From Avena insularis (taxonomy: Eukaryota; Streptophyta; Magnoliopsida; Poales; Poaceae): DNA of 64,000 nt. Made by a program: the position numbers and the translations under genes. The notes beneath the pieces were generated by a model that was not told the DNA's origin, did not search any database, and worked only from the letters and a program-made list of their open reading frames with translations. The stretch spans positions 91,998,684 to 92,062,683 of the forward strand of contig CM042685.1 of NCBI GenBank assembly GCA_023614405.1, in the 5' to 3' direction. Positions 46,676 through 57,707 of the stretch are shown here, in pieces (positions within the stretch are counted from its first letter, which is position 1; every line of letters starts with the position of its first letter).

Positions 46676-48634
46676 TGATCTACAACATATTTGCAATAGT
46701 TTAGACTAAGTTTATGACAAATTGTGTTTTAATTAATAGTTAAATTACCTTAGGTGAACTCCCACTCAAAACAATATCCCTCACATTGTTTTAGTGATCA
46801 AACGAACCAAATCCACTACATCAAGTCCGATCATCAAGAGAAATAATGTAGTTTCGAAGGCGAACAATCAACATGTGCATCATATGTACTATACGACTCA
46901 TGCTTTACCTTTCGGTGATCCGTGTTCCGATACCATGTCTGTACATGCTAGGCTCGTCAAGATGTAACCTTAGTTTCCGCATGAGCAAATCTGGCTTGCT
47001 CCCATTGTATACACTTGCAGAATCTAACACACCTGATCATCACGTGGTGCTTCGAAATAACGAGTCTTGTCAACAGTGCCTACTAAGGAGGAACACTTTA
47101 TAACTTGATATTTTGTGAGAGGGATCATCTTATAATGCTACCGTCGTGATCTAAGCAATACAAGATGCATAAAAGGGTTAACATCGCATGCAATTCAAAA
47201 TATGTGATATGATATGGCCTTTTTTCTTGTTCTTCCGATCTCCATCTTCAAGCACAAACATGATCTCCATCATCACCGGGTGGTGTCAAGGTCAATGGAA
47301 TTGCTCCATGGTTTTCGTCCACTAGCATCAACTATTACAACTACTTTGAAAAATAGACACACAGGTCTTAACGAAATTAAAAAGACAACCATAAGGCTCC
47401 TGTCGGTTGCCTACTTACAGTAAGGATCATTGCATACATCATATATAATCACAATCATGGTCATATTACATCACAGCACACCCCTGCAAAACAAAGTTAA
47501 ACGCCTCTAATTTTCTTTGCATATTTCACGTGGTTTGGGGATTTCAATAAGTACAATTCTAACTTACAAACAAGAACCACAATGTTGATGCTTGAACTAT
47601 CAAGTGCCTGTTGTAAATTGAATCTTTACTATGATGGGAGAGACAGACACCCACAAAGCCACTTATGCAATACAAGTTGCATGTTGATTCAATTTACAAC
47701 GGGCACTTGATAGTTCAAGCATAAATGTTGTGGTTCTTGTTCGTAAGTTAGAACGACACTTATTGAAAGCCCCAAACCACGTAAAATATGCAAAGAAAAT
47801 TAGAGGCGTCTAACTTTGTTTTGCAGGGGTTTTTTGTGATGTGATATGGCCATGATTGTGATTATATGTGATGTATGCAATGTTCCTTGTTGTAAGTTGG
47901 CAACCGACATGAGCCTTATGGTTGTCTTTTAATTTTGTTAAGACCTGTGTGTCTATTATTCAAAGTATTTATAATAGTTGATGCTGGTGGCCGACAACCA
48001 TGGAACGGTGCCATTGACCTTGATGCCACGCCAGTGATGATGGAGATCATGTTCGTGCTTGAAGATGGAGATCGAAGGCACAAGAAGAAAGGCCATATCA
48101 TATCACATATTTTGAATTGCATGTGATGTTAATCCTTTTATGCATCTTGTATTGCTTAGTTCTCGATGGTAGAATTATAAGATGATCCCTGTCACAAAAT
48201 ATCAAGTTATAAAGTGTTCATCCTTAGTAGGCACCGTTGCCAAAGCTCATTGTTTTGAAGCACCATGTGATGATCGGGTGTGTTAGATTCTGCGAGTGTA
48301 TACAACAGGAGCAAGCCAGATTTTCTCATGCGGAAGCTAAGGTTTGATCTTGACGAGCCTAGCATGTACAGACATGATCTCGGAACACGAATCACCGAAA
48401 GGTAAAGCATGAGTCATATAGTAGATATGATGAACATGTTGATTGTTCGCCTTTGAAGCCACATCATCTCTTGTGATGATCGGTTTTGATGTGGTGGATT
48501 TGGTTCATGTGATCACTAAAACAATATGAGGGATGTTGTTTTGAGTGGGAATTCACCTAGATTAATTTAACTATTAATTAGAACTCAATTTGTCATAAAC
48601 TTAGTCTAAACTATTGCAAATATGTTGTAGATCA
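46676..48634. other. Two head-to-head copia untranslated leaders
   Basis: 46676-47685 is the leader of the left copy (minus) and 47686-48634 that of the right copy (plus). Both contain the same non-coding landmarks: TCATCACGTGGTGCTTCG-like and TAGCATGTACAGACATG-like blocks, TGATGATGGAGATCATG, GGCCATATCATATCACA and a TTATGGTTGTCTTTT block. No primer-binding site and no LTR lies between them. Small ORFs here are meaningless. Confidence 0.8.
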
Positions 48635-51454
48635 ATGGCGGCCCCTACCATCAATTTTAATTCGTTCCTAGAGAAAGAAAAGTTGAAAAACAATGGAAGC
48701 AACTTCGCGGATTGGTTCCGCAACTTGAGGATTGTCCTCAATGCTGGTAATTTGACCTATGTGTTGGATGCACCACTAGGTGACCCACCTGCAGCTGACG
48801 CTACCGATGAGGTGAAGAATGTTTTCCTCACTCGGAAGAATCAGTACTCCACAGTTCAGTATGCTATCTTGTATGGTTTGGAATCGGAGCTTCAGAAAAG
48901 GTTTGAGAACTTTGACCCACATGATATTGTCCATGAACTCAAAATGATATTTGAGGATCACGCGACAGTTGGGAGTTATGAGGCTTCTGAAAATTTCTTT
49001 AACTTCAAGATAGGAGAGGGCAGCTCCGCCGGTGAGCATGTGCTTAAGATGTCTGGGCATGCAAGTAAGCTCCAAAGCTTGGGTATAGTGATCCCTAATG
49101 CTTTGGGGATTCACCGTGTCCTCCAATCACTACCACCAAGTTACAAGAACTTTGTGATGAACTACAACATACAAAACATGGACAAGTCGTTACCTGAACT
49201 CTTCTCCATGTTAAAGTCTACGGAAGTGGAGATCACGAACGAGCACCAAGTGTTGATGGTCAATAAGACCACCAAATTCAAAAGGCAAGGCAAGCCTAAG
49301 AAAAAGAGAAACTTCAAGAAGGGCGGTAAGAAAGCTACCGCACCGACGAAGAAGACCAGGGCTAGGCCTAAGCCTGATACTGAGTGCTTTTACTGCAAGG
49401 GAGAAGGTCACTCGAAGCGGAATTTCCCTAAGTACTTGGCGGATCTGAAGAAATGCAACATCAAGAAGAAAGGTATATCTGATATACATGTTATTGATGT
49501 GTATCTCACTAGTAGTCATAGTAGTGCCTGGGTATTTGATACTGGTTCGGTTGCTCATATTTGTAACTAGAAATAGGTGCTGCAGAATAGACGGAAACTA
49601 GCGAAGAACAAGGTGATGATGCGCATTGGAAATATATCAAAGGTTGATGTGATCGCGGTCGGCATGCTACCTCTTCATCTACCATCGGGATTAGTTTTAT
49701 ACTTAAATAATTGTTATTTGGTGTCTGCGTTGAGCATGATGCTTATATCCGGATCATGTTTATTGCGAGACGGTTACTTGTTTAAGTCCGAGAATAATGG
49801 TTGTTTGATTTATATGAGTAATATGTTTTATGCACATGCACCTTTGATAGATGGTCTATTCTTGTTGAATCTCGATTGTAGTAATACACATGTTAATAAC
49901 ATTGAAGCTAAAAGTTTGAAATTAAGCGATAACTCCACCTATATGTGGCATTGTCATCTTGGTCACATTGGAGTGAAGCGTATGAAGAAACTCCATTCCG
50001 ATGGACTTTTTGAATCACTTGATTTCGAATCACTTGAAAGATGCGAAGCATGTCTGATGGGTAAAATGACTAAGACTCCATTTTCTGGTATAATGGAGCG
50101 ATCTACGGATTTATTGGAAATCATACATACTGATGTGTGTGGCCCGATGATTTTATCATTCCGTGGTGGTTATCGTTATGTTCTTACTTTCACGGATGAC
50201 TTGAGTATATATGGGTATATCTAGTTCTTGAAACATAAGTCCGAAACTTTCGAGAAGTTTAAGGAATTTCAAAGTGAAGTAGAGAATCGACGTCACAAGA
50301 AGATTAAATTTCTACGATCTGATCGTGGAGGTGAATATCTAAGTTACGAGTTTGGCGAGCATTTGAAAAAATGTGGAATACTTTCACAATTGACACTGTC
50401 GGGAACACCACAACGTAATGGTGTGTTCGAACGTCGTAATCGAACTCTCTTAGATATGGTTCGTTCTATGATGTCACTTATAGATTTACCGCTATCATTT
50501 TGGGGTTATGCATTATAAAGAGCCGCATTCACTTTAAATAGGGCACCATCTAAATCCGTTGAAATGACACCGTATGAATTATGGTTTGGGAAGAAACCTA
50601 AATTGTTGTTTCTTAAAGTTTGGGGTTGTGAAGCTTATGTAAAGAAGTTACAGCCCGACAAGCTTGAACCCAAAGCGTAAAAATGCTTCTTCATAGGATA
50701 CTGGAAGGAAACTATTGGGTATGCCTTCTATCATAGATCTGTGGGCAAAATTTTCGTTGCTAAGAATGGATCCTTTCTAGAGAAGGAGTTTCTCTCGAAA
50801 GAAGTGACTGGAAGGAAAGTAGAACTCGACGAGGTTGTCGAACCTTCTCTCGGATTTAAGAGTAGCGCAGCACCGGAAGATGTTCCTATGGCGCCTACAC
50901 CAATAAGAGAGTAAGCTAATGATTTTGATCATGAAACTACGGTCAAAGGTACTACGGAACCTCGTAGGTCAACGAGAATTCATAGCACTCCCGATTGGTA
51001 TGATACCGTTACGTGTGTCATGTTTGTGGATAACACCGATGACCTTGCGACATATGAGGAAGCAATGATGAGGCCAGATTCCAATAAATGGCAAGAAGCA
51101 ATGAAATCCGAGATTGGGTCCATGTACGAAAACCAAGTATGGACTTTGGTGGACTTACCGGATGGCCAGAAGGCTGTCGAGAACAAAAGGATTTTCAAGA
51201 AGAAAACATATGCTGATGGTAATGTTACAGTGTACAAAGCCTGACTTGTCGCAAAAGGGTTTCGACAAATTCAAGGAGTTGACTACGATGAGACTTTCTC
51301 ACCGGTAGCGAAGCTAAATTCTGTGAGGATTTTGTTAGCAATCGCTGCATATTATGATTATGAGATATGGCATATGGATGTCAAAATAGCGTTCCTCAAT
51401 GGAGACATTGATGAAGAGTTGTATATGGTACAACCCAAAGGTTTTGTCGATTCT
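47686..51454 (+). mobile_element. BARE/Angela-type copia, plus, truncated at both ends (right arm)
   Basis: Leader, gag, protease, integrase and half of RT in plus orientation. It starts abruptly at the palindrome junction and ends at GFVDS where a Tekay-type LTR (TGTCAACACC) begins. The 5 bp before that LTR are ATTCT; its partner should lie beyond the window together with the rest of this copia copy. Confidence 0.88.
48635..51454 (+). pseudogene. Copia gag-protease-integrase-RT (right arm)
   Basis: Gag-protease is open from ATG 48635 to TAG 49568-49570: MAAPTINFNSFLEKEKLK, FADWFRNLRIVLN, LQSLPPSYKNFVMNYN, DTGSVAHICN. The knuckle CFYCKGEGHSKRNF has lost its last Cys. Integrase follows: WHCHLGHIGVKRM, CEACLMGKMTKTPF, HTDVCGPM, LRSDRGGEYLSYEF and GVFERRNRTLLD, with TAG at about 50222 and TAA at 50516-50518. 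RT entry, NQVWTLVDLPDGQ and YKA, then TGA at 51242-51244, VAKGFRQIQGVDYDETFSPV and MDVKIAFLNGDIDEELYMVQPKGFVD. The second half of RT and RNase H are absent. Confidence 0.88.
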
Positions 51455-54400
51455 TGTCAACACCCGGATTTTTAATCCCAGATGCATGTTATGCCATACA
51501 TCACAATCCCAGGATTACCATTTTTGCGAGACATAACAGATTTGATATCATAGTACATCATCCATTACAAACCATACATAAGGTCTTACACAAATAAGGA
51601 TAACATGATCCAGTTCTTAATACAATTCAAGCAGCGGAATAACGTAATAATAATGATAGCGTAGGCGAGGCTCCATCTTCATGGTCACAGGCAATGCTGA
51701 CGATGGGAGATGATCCTAGTTGTCGTAACCTTCCTGCTGTCCGTCCTCCTGATACTCCTCTTCATAGCCTGGCCATGGGAATAGCCAGGGACAAAGCCAT
51801 GAGTACTCTTTAAGTACTCGCAAACTAATACTAACAAGTGAAGTGGTTTTGAGTAGGATATACTAAGCTCTAGGGTTGTTTTGCAAAAGCCAGATTACCT
51901 CTACTAAGTTCAGAAGCAAAGAAAAACTAATTGAAAGTTTTATATCACCTAAATGGGAACTTGAATTTCATGTCACAACTCTATTGTGGTCAAGTCAAAG
52001 TCATAAATCATTTCATAAGTCATTTTGAAAACATCTGACGACGGAATAGAATGGCCACTCCAACTGTCAATAACCGCAGACGCGTCTATTCGAATAGTTT
52101 GACACTCTGCAGAGATTGTACACTTTCACCACAACATTCGATACATCCGTCAGGAAGAATCCTGAATTCACCATATTCAGTATGCGGATAATCAATCCTA
52201 ACCTTTCAATTACACGCCCTAGTATAGGCACCTCTCCTGTGAGTTTGGCCTCCCAACCACGACCAACTGTCATCTTGGGAACTGCACAGGTGGACAATCT
52301 TCACAAGGTAGCCTCAGCTCAGACCTTGGCCGCAAGGGAACCCATACTAAGGTATATAAATTTCCAGTCAAGCCCTACCCAATTTTCGGGTATTGTGGTT
52401 GTACGGTAAAATTGGAATGGTATCGCATCGAGACAACCATCAGTTTTATAAAGGGCTAAGGCTCATGCCTTAACATTTTCATCATCAAAATCATCTAGTG
52501 TTCAAGAACACATGTCAAAACATTTCAGTAGAATGACTCATCATTCTAAGGTTTTCCTAACCATTTTCACCAAGTATTCCCATCTAAAGTTGATCAAGTT
52601 CTATGCTTAGCACTAGCATCTACAAGTGGGGGTAAGCACTAATGAGGGGTGGTAAAAAATGGGGATGATCTAAGTTCAATCTCATGCCTTAGGATGACAT
52701 CAAGATTATCTAACTTAGGCCAAGTTTTATGCTCTTTATGCTACCTTTGAATATATTTCTGAAATCTACCAGTCACTAAGTAAACTCAAATAAAATATCT
52801 TTGATAAAGAAATAAAAGAATTAAGCTTGCAAGTAAAACTGGGATTTGGTATCATCAAGTGGGTATAATCACATATGCTTAAGGCATATAGTTGGCATAG
52901 TAACAAGCAAGTTTTAGCTTGCCAAGTCAAGTAGTAGTATTAGGCTTGCCTTGTGCAGAGCAGTGGTTGAAGTTTTCTTCGTCTTCTTCCTTGTAGTATC
53001 TTCCTTCCTCCTCGTATCCTTGATCGGTATTAGCGTCTATAAATAAATATGAGGTACACAAATCTCCAAACAATACTTAACTATTTCTATTTATCACACC
53101 AAGGTTTTCACTATATGATATAGGATCATCACAAACATTACAACCATTAAGGCAAATAGTTTTATTTTATTTATTTTGGAAAATTAATTTCTAATCATTG
53201 AAAAACTACTTAAGATTTAATATTCTCCAACTAAAACATGGGATCATGTTGACACATGTCATCACCACATATTTCAGTACATGGGAATGTGATTTAAAGT
53301 GGTGTCGCAATTTAATAAAGTTTAACCTTTTATTTTAATTAAATAAAATGACTAGAATGGCCTATGGGGCATTCTTTTATTACTTGATCATTATCTGCAT
53401 GTAACCCTATATATTTTTACATATTCTAAAAGGTATGGGTAAATGTTATTTTTGAGAGTTGGAATCAACTCAAAAGCTTTTCTGGTTGAATTTTGAAAAA
53501 TGTTTGAATGCAGAAAAGCTTCGGCCTTGTTATTTTTACCATGGTTGATCTATAATTCTAAATGGTTTGAATCCAACGGGCTTGGATTAAGCACTCCAGT
53601 ACCTTTCTAACAAAATTGGTTTCATGCATTTTGGTTCAGTGAATCGAGCTGGGTTGATTTTTGAATGTAGGTACAGAATTGATTTTGAAATTAAATGAAT
53701 AAACCTAAGTTTGAATTGTTGGGTCGCGTGGGATGTTTAACTGGGCCGGCCCACTACGCATAGCGCGCGCGGGCTGGTTATGTGAGCGACACCACTCGTC
53801 ATTGAGACAGCGAGTGGCAAAGCGGTACGAGGCAATTAGGGTCGTGCGATCTAGCTCTAATCGAACGGCTGCAGTTCATCGTCCACGTTGAACAACGCCG
53901 GCGAGACAGAACCCTAGCGCGGCCAGTGGGGGTCGACGGGGGCTTACTAGGGGTCCGGCGATGGTCGGCGATGGGGGCGAACAACAAAGTCGATGACGGT
54001 GATCCTCCTGGTACCAGCAGCTCCTCCTGGGGTGGCTCCAATTGACGGCACCTCTCCTCCTCTGCAGCGGTGAATTCCGGTGAAATTCTGGCCACCTAGT
54101 GCTCGCCTTGCTCCGGGAGTGAGTAGGTGTGCTCAGTGAGAGGTGCGGAGTGAGATGGTGTGAAGAGTTTGAGCTGGGAAGGCCTCTATTTATAGTGCGA
54201 TGAGGGGACCGAATGGCGCGGGTGGAGCTCGTCGTGGTCGTCGGCACAGCATGCTAATGGCATGGGCAAAGGTAGGGGATGGTGCGTTGCCTCTTCGCGA
54301 AGCTCAACGGCTTGATGGCGCGGCGTGGGGCGGTGAGGAATGGTCGGAAAGTCGCGGCGCTCTGAGCGGGTCCGACGGCAAGTTTAATGGCGCACGGGCT

Positions 54401-55462
54401 GTCCTGGTCACGCGGCGGCGAACGGGGTTGTCTGGCGGGGTGCTGGGATGCTGGCGATCACGTACGCAAGCGGCGAGGGCGGCGCGCGGTCTGTGGGCTG
54501 GTGTCGTGTGCGGCGCACTGGCACGCTCTCGGCATGCACACAGAGAGACTGGGCGCATGCTTGGCGTGTGTTCCAGTGGCTAGCTGCGCTCGGGGCTTGG
54601 ACAGGGGGTGGCGGTGGACGGTGTTGCGTGTCCCAGACAAGGTTGGCAAAGCTAGAGCTTCCCCTAGCTCGCTGGCGACATGGGGGCGGCAAGGGTGTTC
54701 TCAGCATGGTCACCATTGATGGCTATGCTTGCTCACAGTGGTGCTAAAGATTGTTAAAGGGGCTAGATGATCTACTAAGAGCTTGCTGCAAACCAGAGAG
54801 GGAATAAGGTTGGCCAAAATCACTGCTACAAATAGTGTTTGATGTTTTGTTGTTTGCTGATCACAAGGTGTTTGATGAAATGGCCGAAAGAAATTTAAAT
54901 TTGAAGTTTGGATTCAAACTTGGTGGGTTTGCTAGGCACATACTAGGGAGTATTGGGTTAGTTGGATTGGTCAAGGAGCACTGGTTTGGTTGGGTTTTGA
55001 AAAGGTGTGATCTTCACATATGTTTTAGATTCAGTTTTAAATTGTAATTTGAATGGGGTTGCCAAATGTTTCTGTAAGTTTGAAAGGTGGGCTTTGATGC
55101 ACTTTTACTTGGTCTTGCAAGGGGTGAAAAGAAATTGGAAAGTTTCTGTTTGAAATCTTGGACTAGAAACACTCAAAGTGACCTAGTGAGCAAGATTGGC
55201 AAAAATGACCAATTGCCTTATTTGTTTTGTTTTTTATTTTCTCTTGATTTGTTTCTTCTTGGAAATGTTTTAGATGATGTTATTTTCATCTTTAAACCAT
55301 TCCTTGCTATTTAGATTAATCACACAAGTCCATTCTTGCATTCACACAATCATCACATACACACATGCATTCATATGATTTTTATTTAATCAAAGTTTTT
55401 GTTAACCCTAATTTTAGTGATTAGAGTTTGATAAGCATGATCAATATTTTTGGGATGTTACA
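51455..55462 (-). repeat. 3' LTR of Tekay-type chromovirus (4008 bp)
   Basis: On plus, TGTCAACACCCGGATTTTTA to TTTTTGGGATGTTACA; in element sense it begins TGTAACATCCC. It is collinear with the solo LTR 30055-34267 and, at its first ~600 bp, with 8947-9560. It lacks the 32-bp array of the solo LTR. The GC-rich centre (53740-54720) gives long but meaningless ORFs on both strands. Confidence 0.95.
54186..54194 (-). promoter_or_regulatory. TATA box of Tekay-type 3' LTR
   Basis: Minus-strand TATAAATAG followed by AGGCC, equivalent to 33003-33011. Confidence 0.6.
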
Positions 55463-55464
55463 AA

Positions 55465-55476
55465 CCTTCCCTCCTT
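55465..55476 (-). promoter_or_regulatory. Polypurine tract of Tekay-type element
   Basis: Minus strand AAGGAGGGAAGG lies 2 bp upstream of the 3' LTR start TGTAACATCC. Confidence 0.85.
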
Positions 55477-55499
55477 AAACAAAATCTCGTCCCGAGGTT

Positions 55500-57225
55500 T
55501 GAGAAAGAAGAAAAAGATTATGCACTGGTTGCTCCACTGAATCTTGAGAAACTTGATCTTCTCGTCCCGAGATCGGAAACTCTGTCCTCATGTGATCTTC
55601 TTGCTCCCAGGTAGCTTCTTTTTAAGTGTGGTTGATCCACTAAATCTTGAGAAACTTCATGCTTCGGGTTCGGGTGGTTCTGAAGGCTTCTTCCAAAATA
55701 TGGATGGGTACTTCGGGATACGTCAGGTCATCGTTGATCTCTATGGTGCGGTGATCAATATTCTTGAAAACTTCGGTCGTCTCTGGAACTTCAAGGCATT
55801 TGCGAAGTAATGATATATGGAACACATTATGCACTGCTGACATTTCCTATGGCAGTTCCAATTGATATGATACTTCTCCTCGACGATTCAGAATCTTGAA
55901 GGGTCCGATATATCTGGGGGCTAACTTTCCTTTGAGCTGGAAATGATGCATTCTCTTCAAAGGCGACACTTTGAGATACACAAAATCTCAGATATTGAAA
56001 GCGAGGTCTCGACGTCTCTTGTCGGCATAACTCTTCTGTCTTGACTGGGCGGTCTTGAGGTGCTCACGGATCTTGTGAACTTTGTCTTCTGCTTCTCGTA
56101 GGATGTCGGGTCCGAAGATTTGACTCTCTCCTACTTCCGACCAATTCAAAGGGGTACGACACTTCCTTCCATACATGAATTCAAATGGGGCCATTTTCAA
56201 ACTAGCTTGATAACTGTTGTTCTATGAAAATTCTGCGAAAGGCAGACAGTCTTCCCATTAGATCCATACTCTAGCACACATGCTCTCAACATATCTTCGA
56301 GTATATGATTTACTCGCTATGTTTGTCCATCAGTTTGAGGGTGATAAGCGGACCTGAAATCTAGTCGGGTTCCTAAACCTTCTTGGACTTTCTTCCAGAA
56401 TCTCGAGGTAAACTGAGTTCCTCGATCTGACACTATGTTCTTGGGGACTCCGTGCAAACTGACGATCCTAGCGATGTACAATTCTGCTAGTTTCGAACTT
56501 TGGTAGGTGGTCTTGACTGGTATGAAATGGGCTACCATGGACAATTTGTCAACTATGACCCAAATAGAGTCATTTCCTCTACTAGAAGTAGGCAATCCGG
56601 TGATAAAGTCCATTCCAACTGAATCTCATTTCCATTCCGGAATCTGTAATGGTTGCAACAGTCATGCGGGTGTTTGATGTCCCTCCTTGAATCTTTGACA
56701 AATATCACACTTGGTGATGTAGCTTCCGATTTCTCTCTTCATCTTATGCCACCAAAATTGTTACTTTAGATCCTGATACATCTTTGTGCCTCCGGGGTGG
56801 ATAGAATAAAGAGTATCATGGGCCTCCTTCAAAATAACTTCTTTCAACTCTGAATCTGCTGGTACACAGAGACGTTCTTTGTACCACAGAACTCCTTCAT
56901 CCTCGGTGAATCCGGGTACTTTGCCTGTACCGATATGATGTTTGATTTCCTCGATACTAGCATTTCCTTTCTGCGCCTCCTTGATCTGACTGATCAAAGT
57001 GGGTTGAAGTTTTATGCTAGCAAAAAATCCTTCACTGACTAATACCATTCTGAAATCTTCCATCTCTCTGTGCAAACTTGGTTGCTCCTTCAGGCTCATG
57101 GAGTTCAAGCGGCACGTCAATCTGCTAAAGGCATCTGCTACCACATTGGCTTTACCGGGGTGATAGTGAATGTCCAGATCATAGTCCTTGATTAGATCAA
57201 TCCATATTCTATCCCTCATATTCAC
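55500..57225 (-). pseudogene. Tekay-type integrase with chromodomain
   Basis: From 57225 down: the RNase H tail IHYHPGKANVVADAFSRL, then the HHCC zinc-binding region (HPGGTKMYQDLK, and CDIC in another frame near 56705). The catalytic core follows: MDFITGLPTSSRGNDSIWVIVDKL (first Asp), IVSDRGTQFTSRFW (second Asp) and SAYHPQTDGQT. The C-terminal part has FEFMYGRKCRTPLNW, VFHISLLRKC, and a chromodomain-like EEAFRTTRTRSMKFLKI followed by WINHT and ATWEQED-type sequence near 55600-55640. Chromodomains of this kind direct integration toward heterochromatin. Stops (for example near 56670, 56630 and 55845) break the frame. Confidence 0.85.
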
Positions 57226-57578
57226 TTCTGAGTGAATATATACTTCAGGCTCTTGTGATCCGAATAAATCTCACAACGGTTTCCCATCAGATAATGCCTC
57301 CATGTCTTCAAGGCTAGAACTACAGCTGCTAGTTCAAGGTCATGGGTAGGGTAATTCTGTTCATGTTGCTTCAGTTGTCGGGATCGGTAAGATATAACCT
57401 TTCCTTCTTGCATCAACACACATCCGAGACCGATCTTGTATGCGTCACAATACAAATCAAAGGGCTTCGTGATATCCGACATGATCAAGATTGGGGCTGA
57501 AATCAATCTCCTCTTGAGTTCCTGAAAAATCGCTTCACATTTGTCCATCCATTCAAACTTCTTATCCTTCTTCAATAA
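57222..57578 (-). pseudogene. Tekay-type RNase H
   Basis: Starts directly after the LINE poly(A) with [22 protein letters not shown], the segment that normally follows the RT thumb. Then [31 protein letters not shown] (first catalytic Asp), [18 protein letters not shown] (Glu) and [15 protein letters not shown] (Asp) to the stop at 57222. The catalytic residues look retained. It would degrade the RNA strand during reverse transcription. Confidence 0.88.
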
Positions 57579-57707
57579 TTTTTTTTGAGGGTAAAACAGT
57601 AGGGCAAAAAAACCCCACTGCAATTTTTTTATATATTGTAGAGAGTTACAAAAGAATATTTACAAAACTCATTCCACCTCAAAGAAGAGGGATAACATTC
57701 TAATCAG

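Larger units (their letters stand above)
40835..47685 (-). mobile_element. BARE/Angela-type copia, minus, missing 5' LTR (left arm)
   Basis: The 3' LTR (40835-42678), pol, gag and a long untranslated leader run leftwards from 47685. The 1.84-kb LTR, the leader of about 1 kb and the gag wording (APTINFN.FLEKEKLK) are those of the BARE/Angela group abundant in Pooideae. The leader ends at 47685 without primer site or 5' LTR, at the junction with an oppositely oriented copy. The left target flank is GGAGA (40830-40834); no matching right TSD is visible. Confidence 0.85.
43879..51454. repeat. Large imperfect inverted repeat of two copia copies
   Basis: The left arm (43879-47624, minus) and right arm (47686-51454, plus) are collinear through leader, gag, protease, integrase and the first half of RT. 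The 61-bp spacer (47625-47685) is left-arm leader sequence. The inner joint pairs TTGTAAATTGAATC with GATTCAATTTACAA. The arms differ by many substitutions and small indels, so they are not a recent duplication. The right arm is cut at 51454 by the Tekay element. Confidence 0.9.

Noticed and set aside
47625..47685. Palindrome centre as a hairpin transposon end or replication origin
   Set aside because: The 61-bp spacer reads as ordinary copia leader of the left copy; the symmetry comes from the two element copies.
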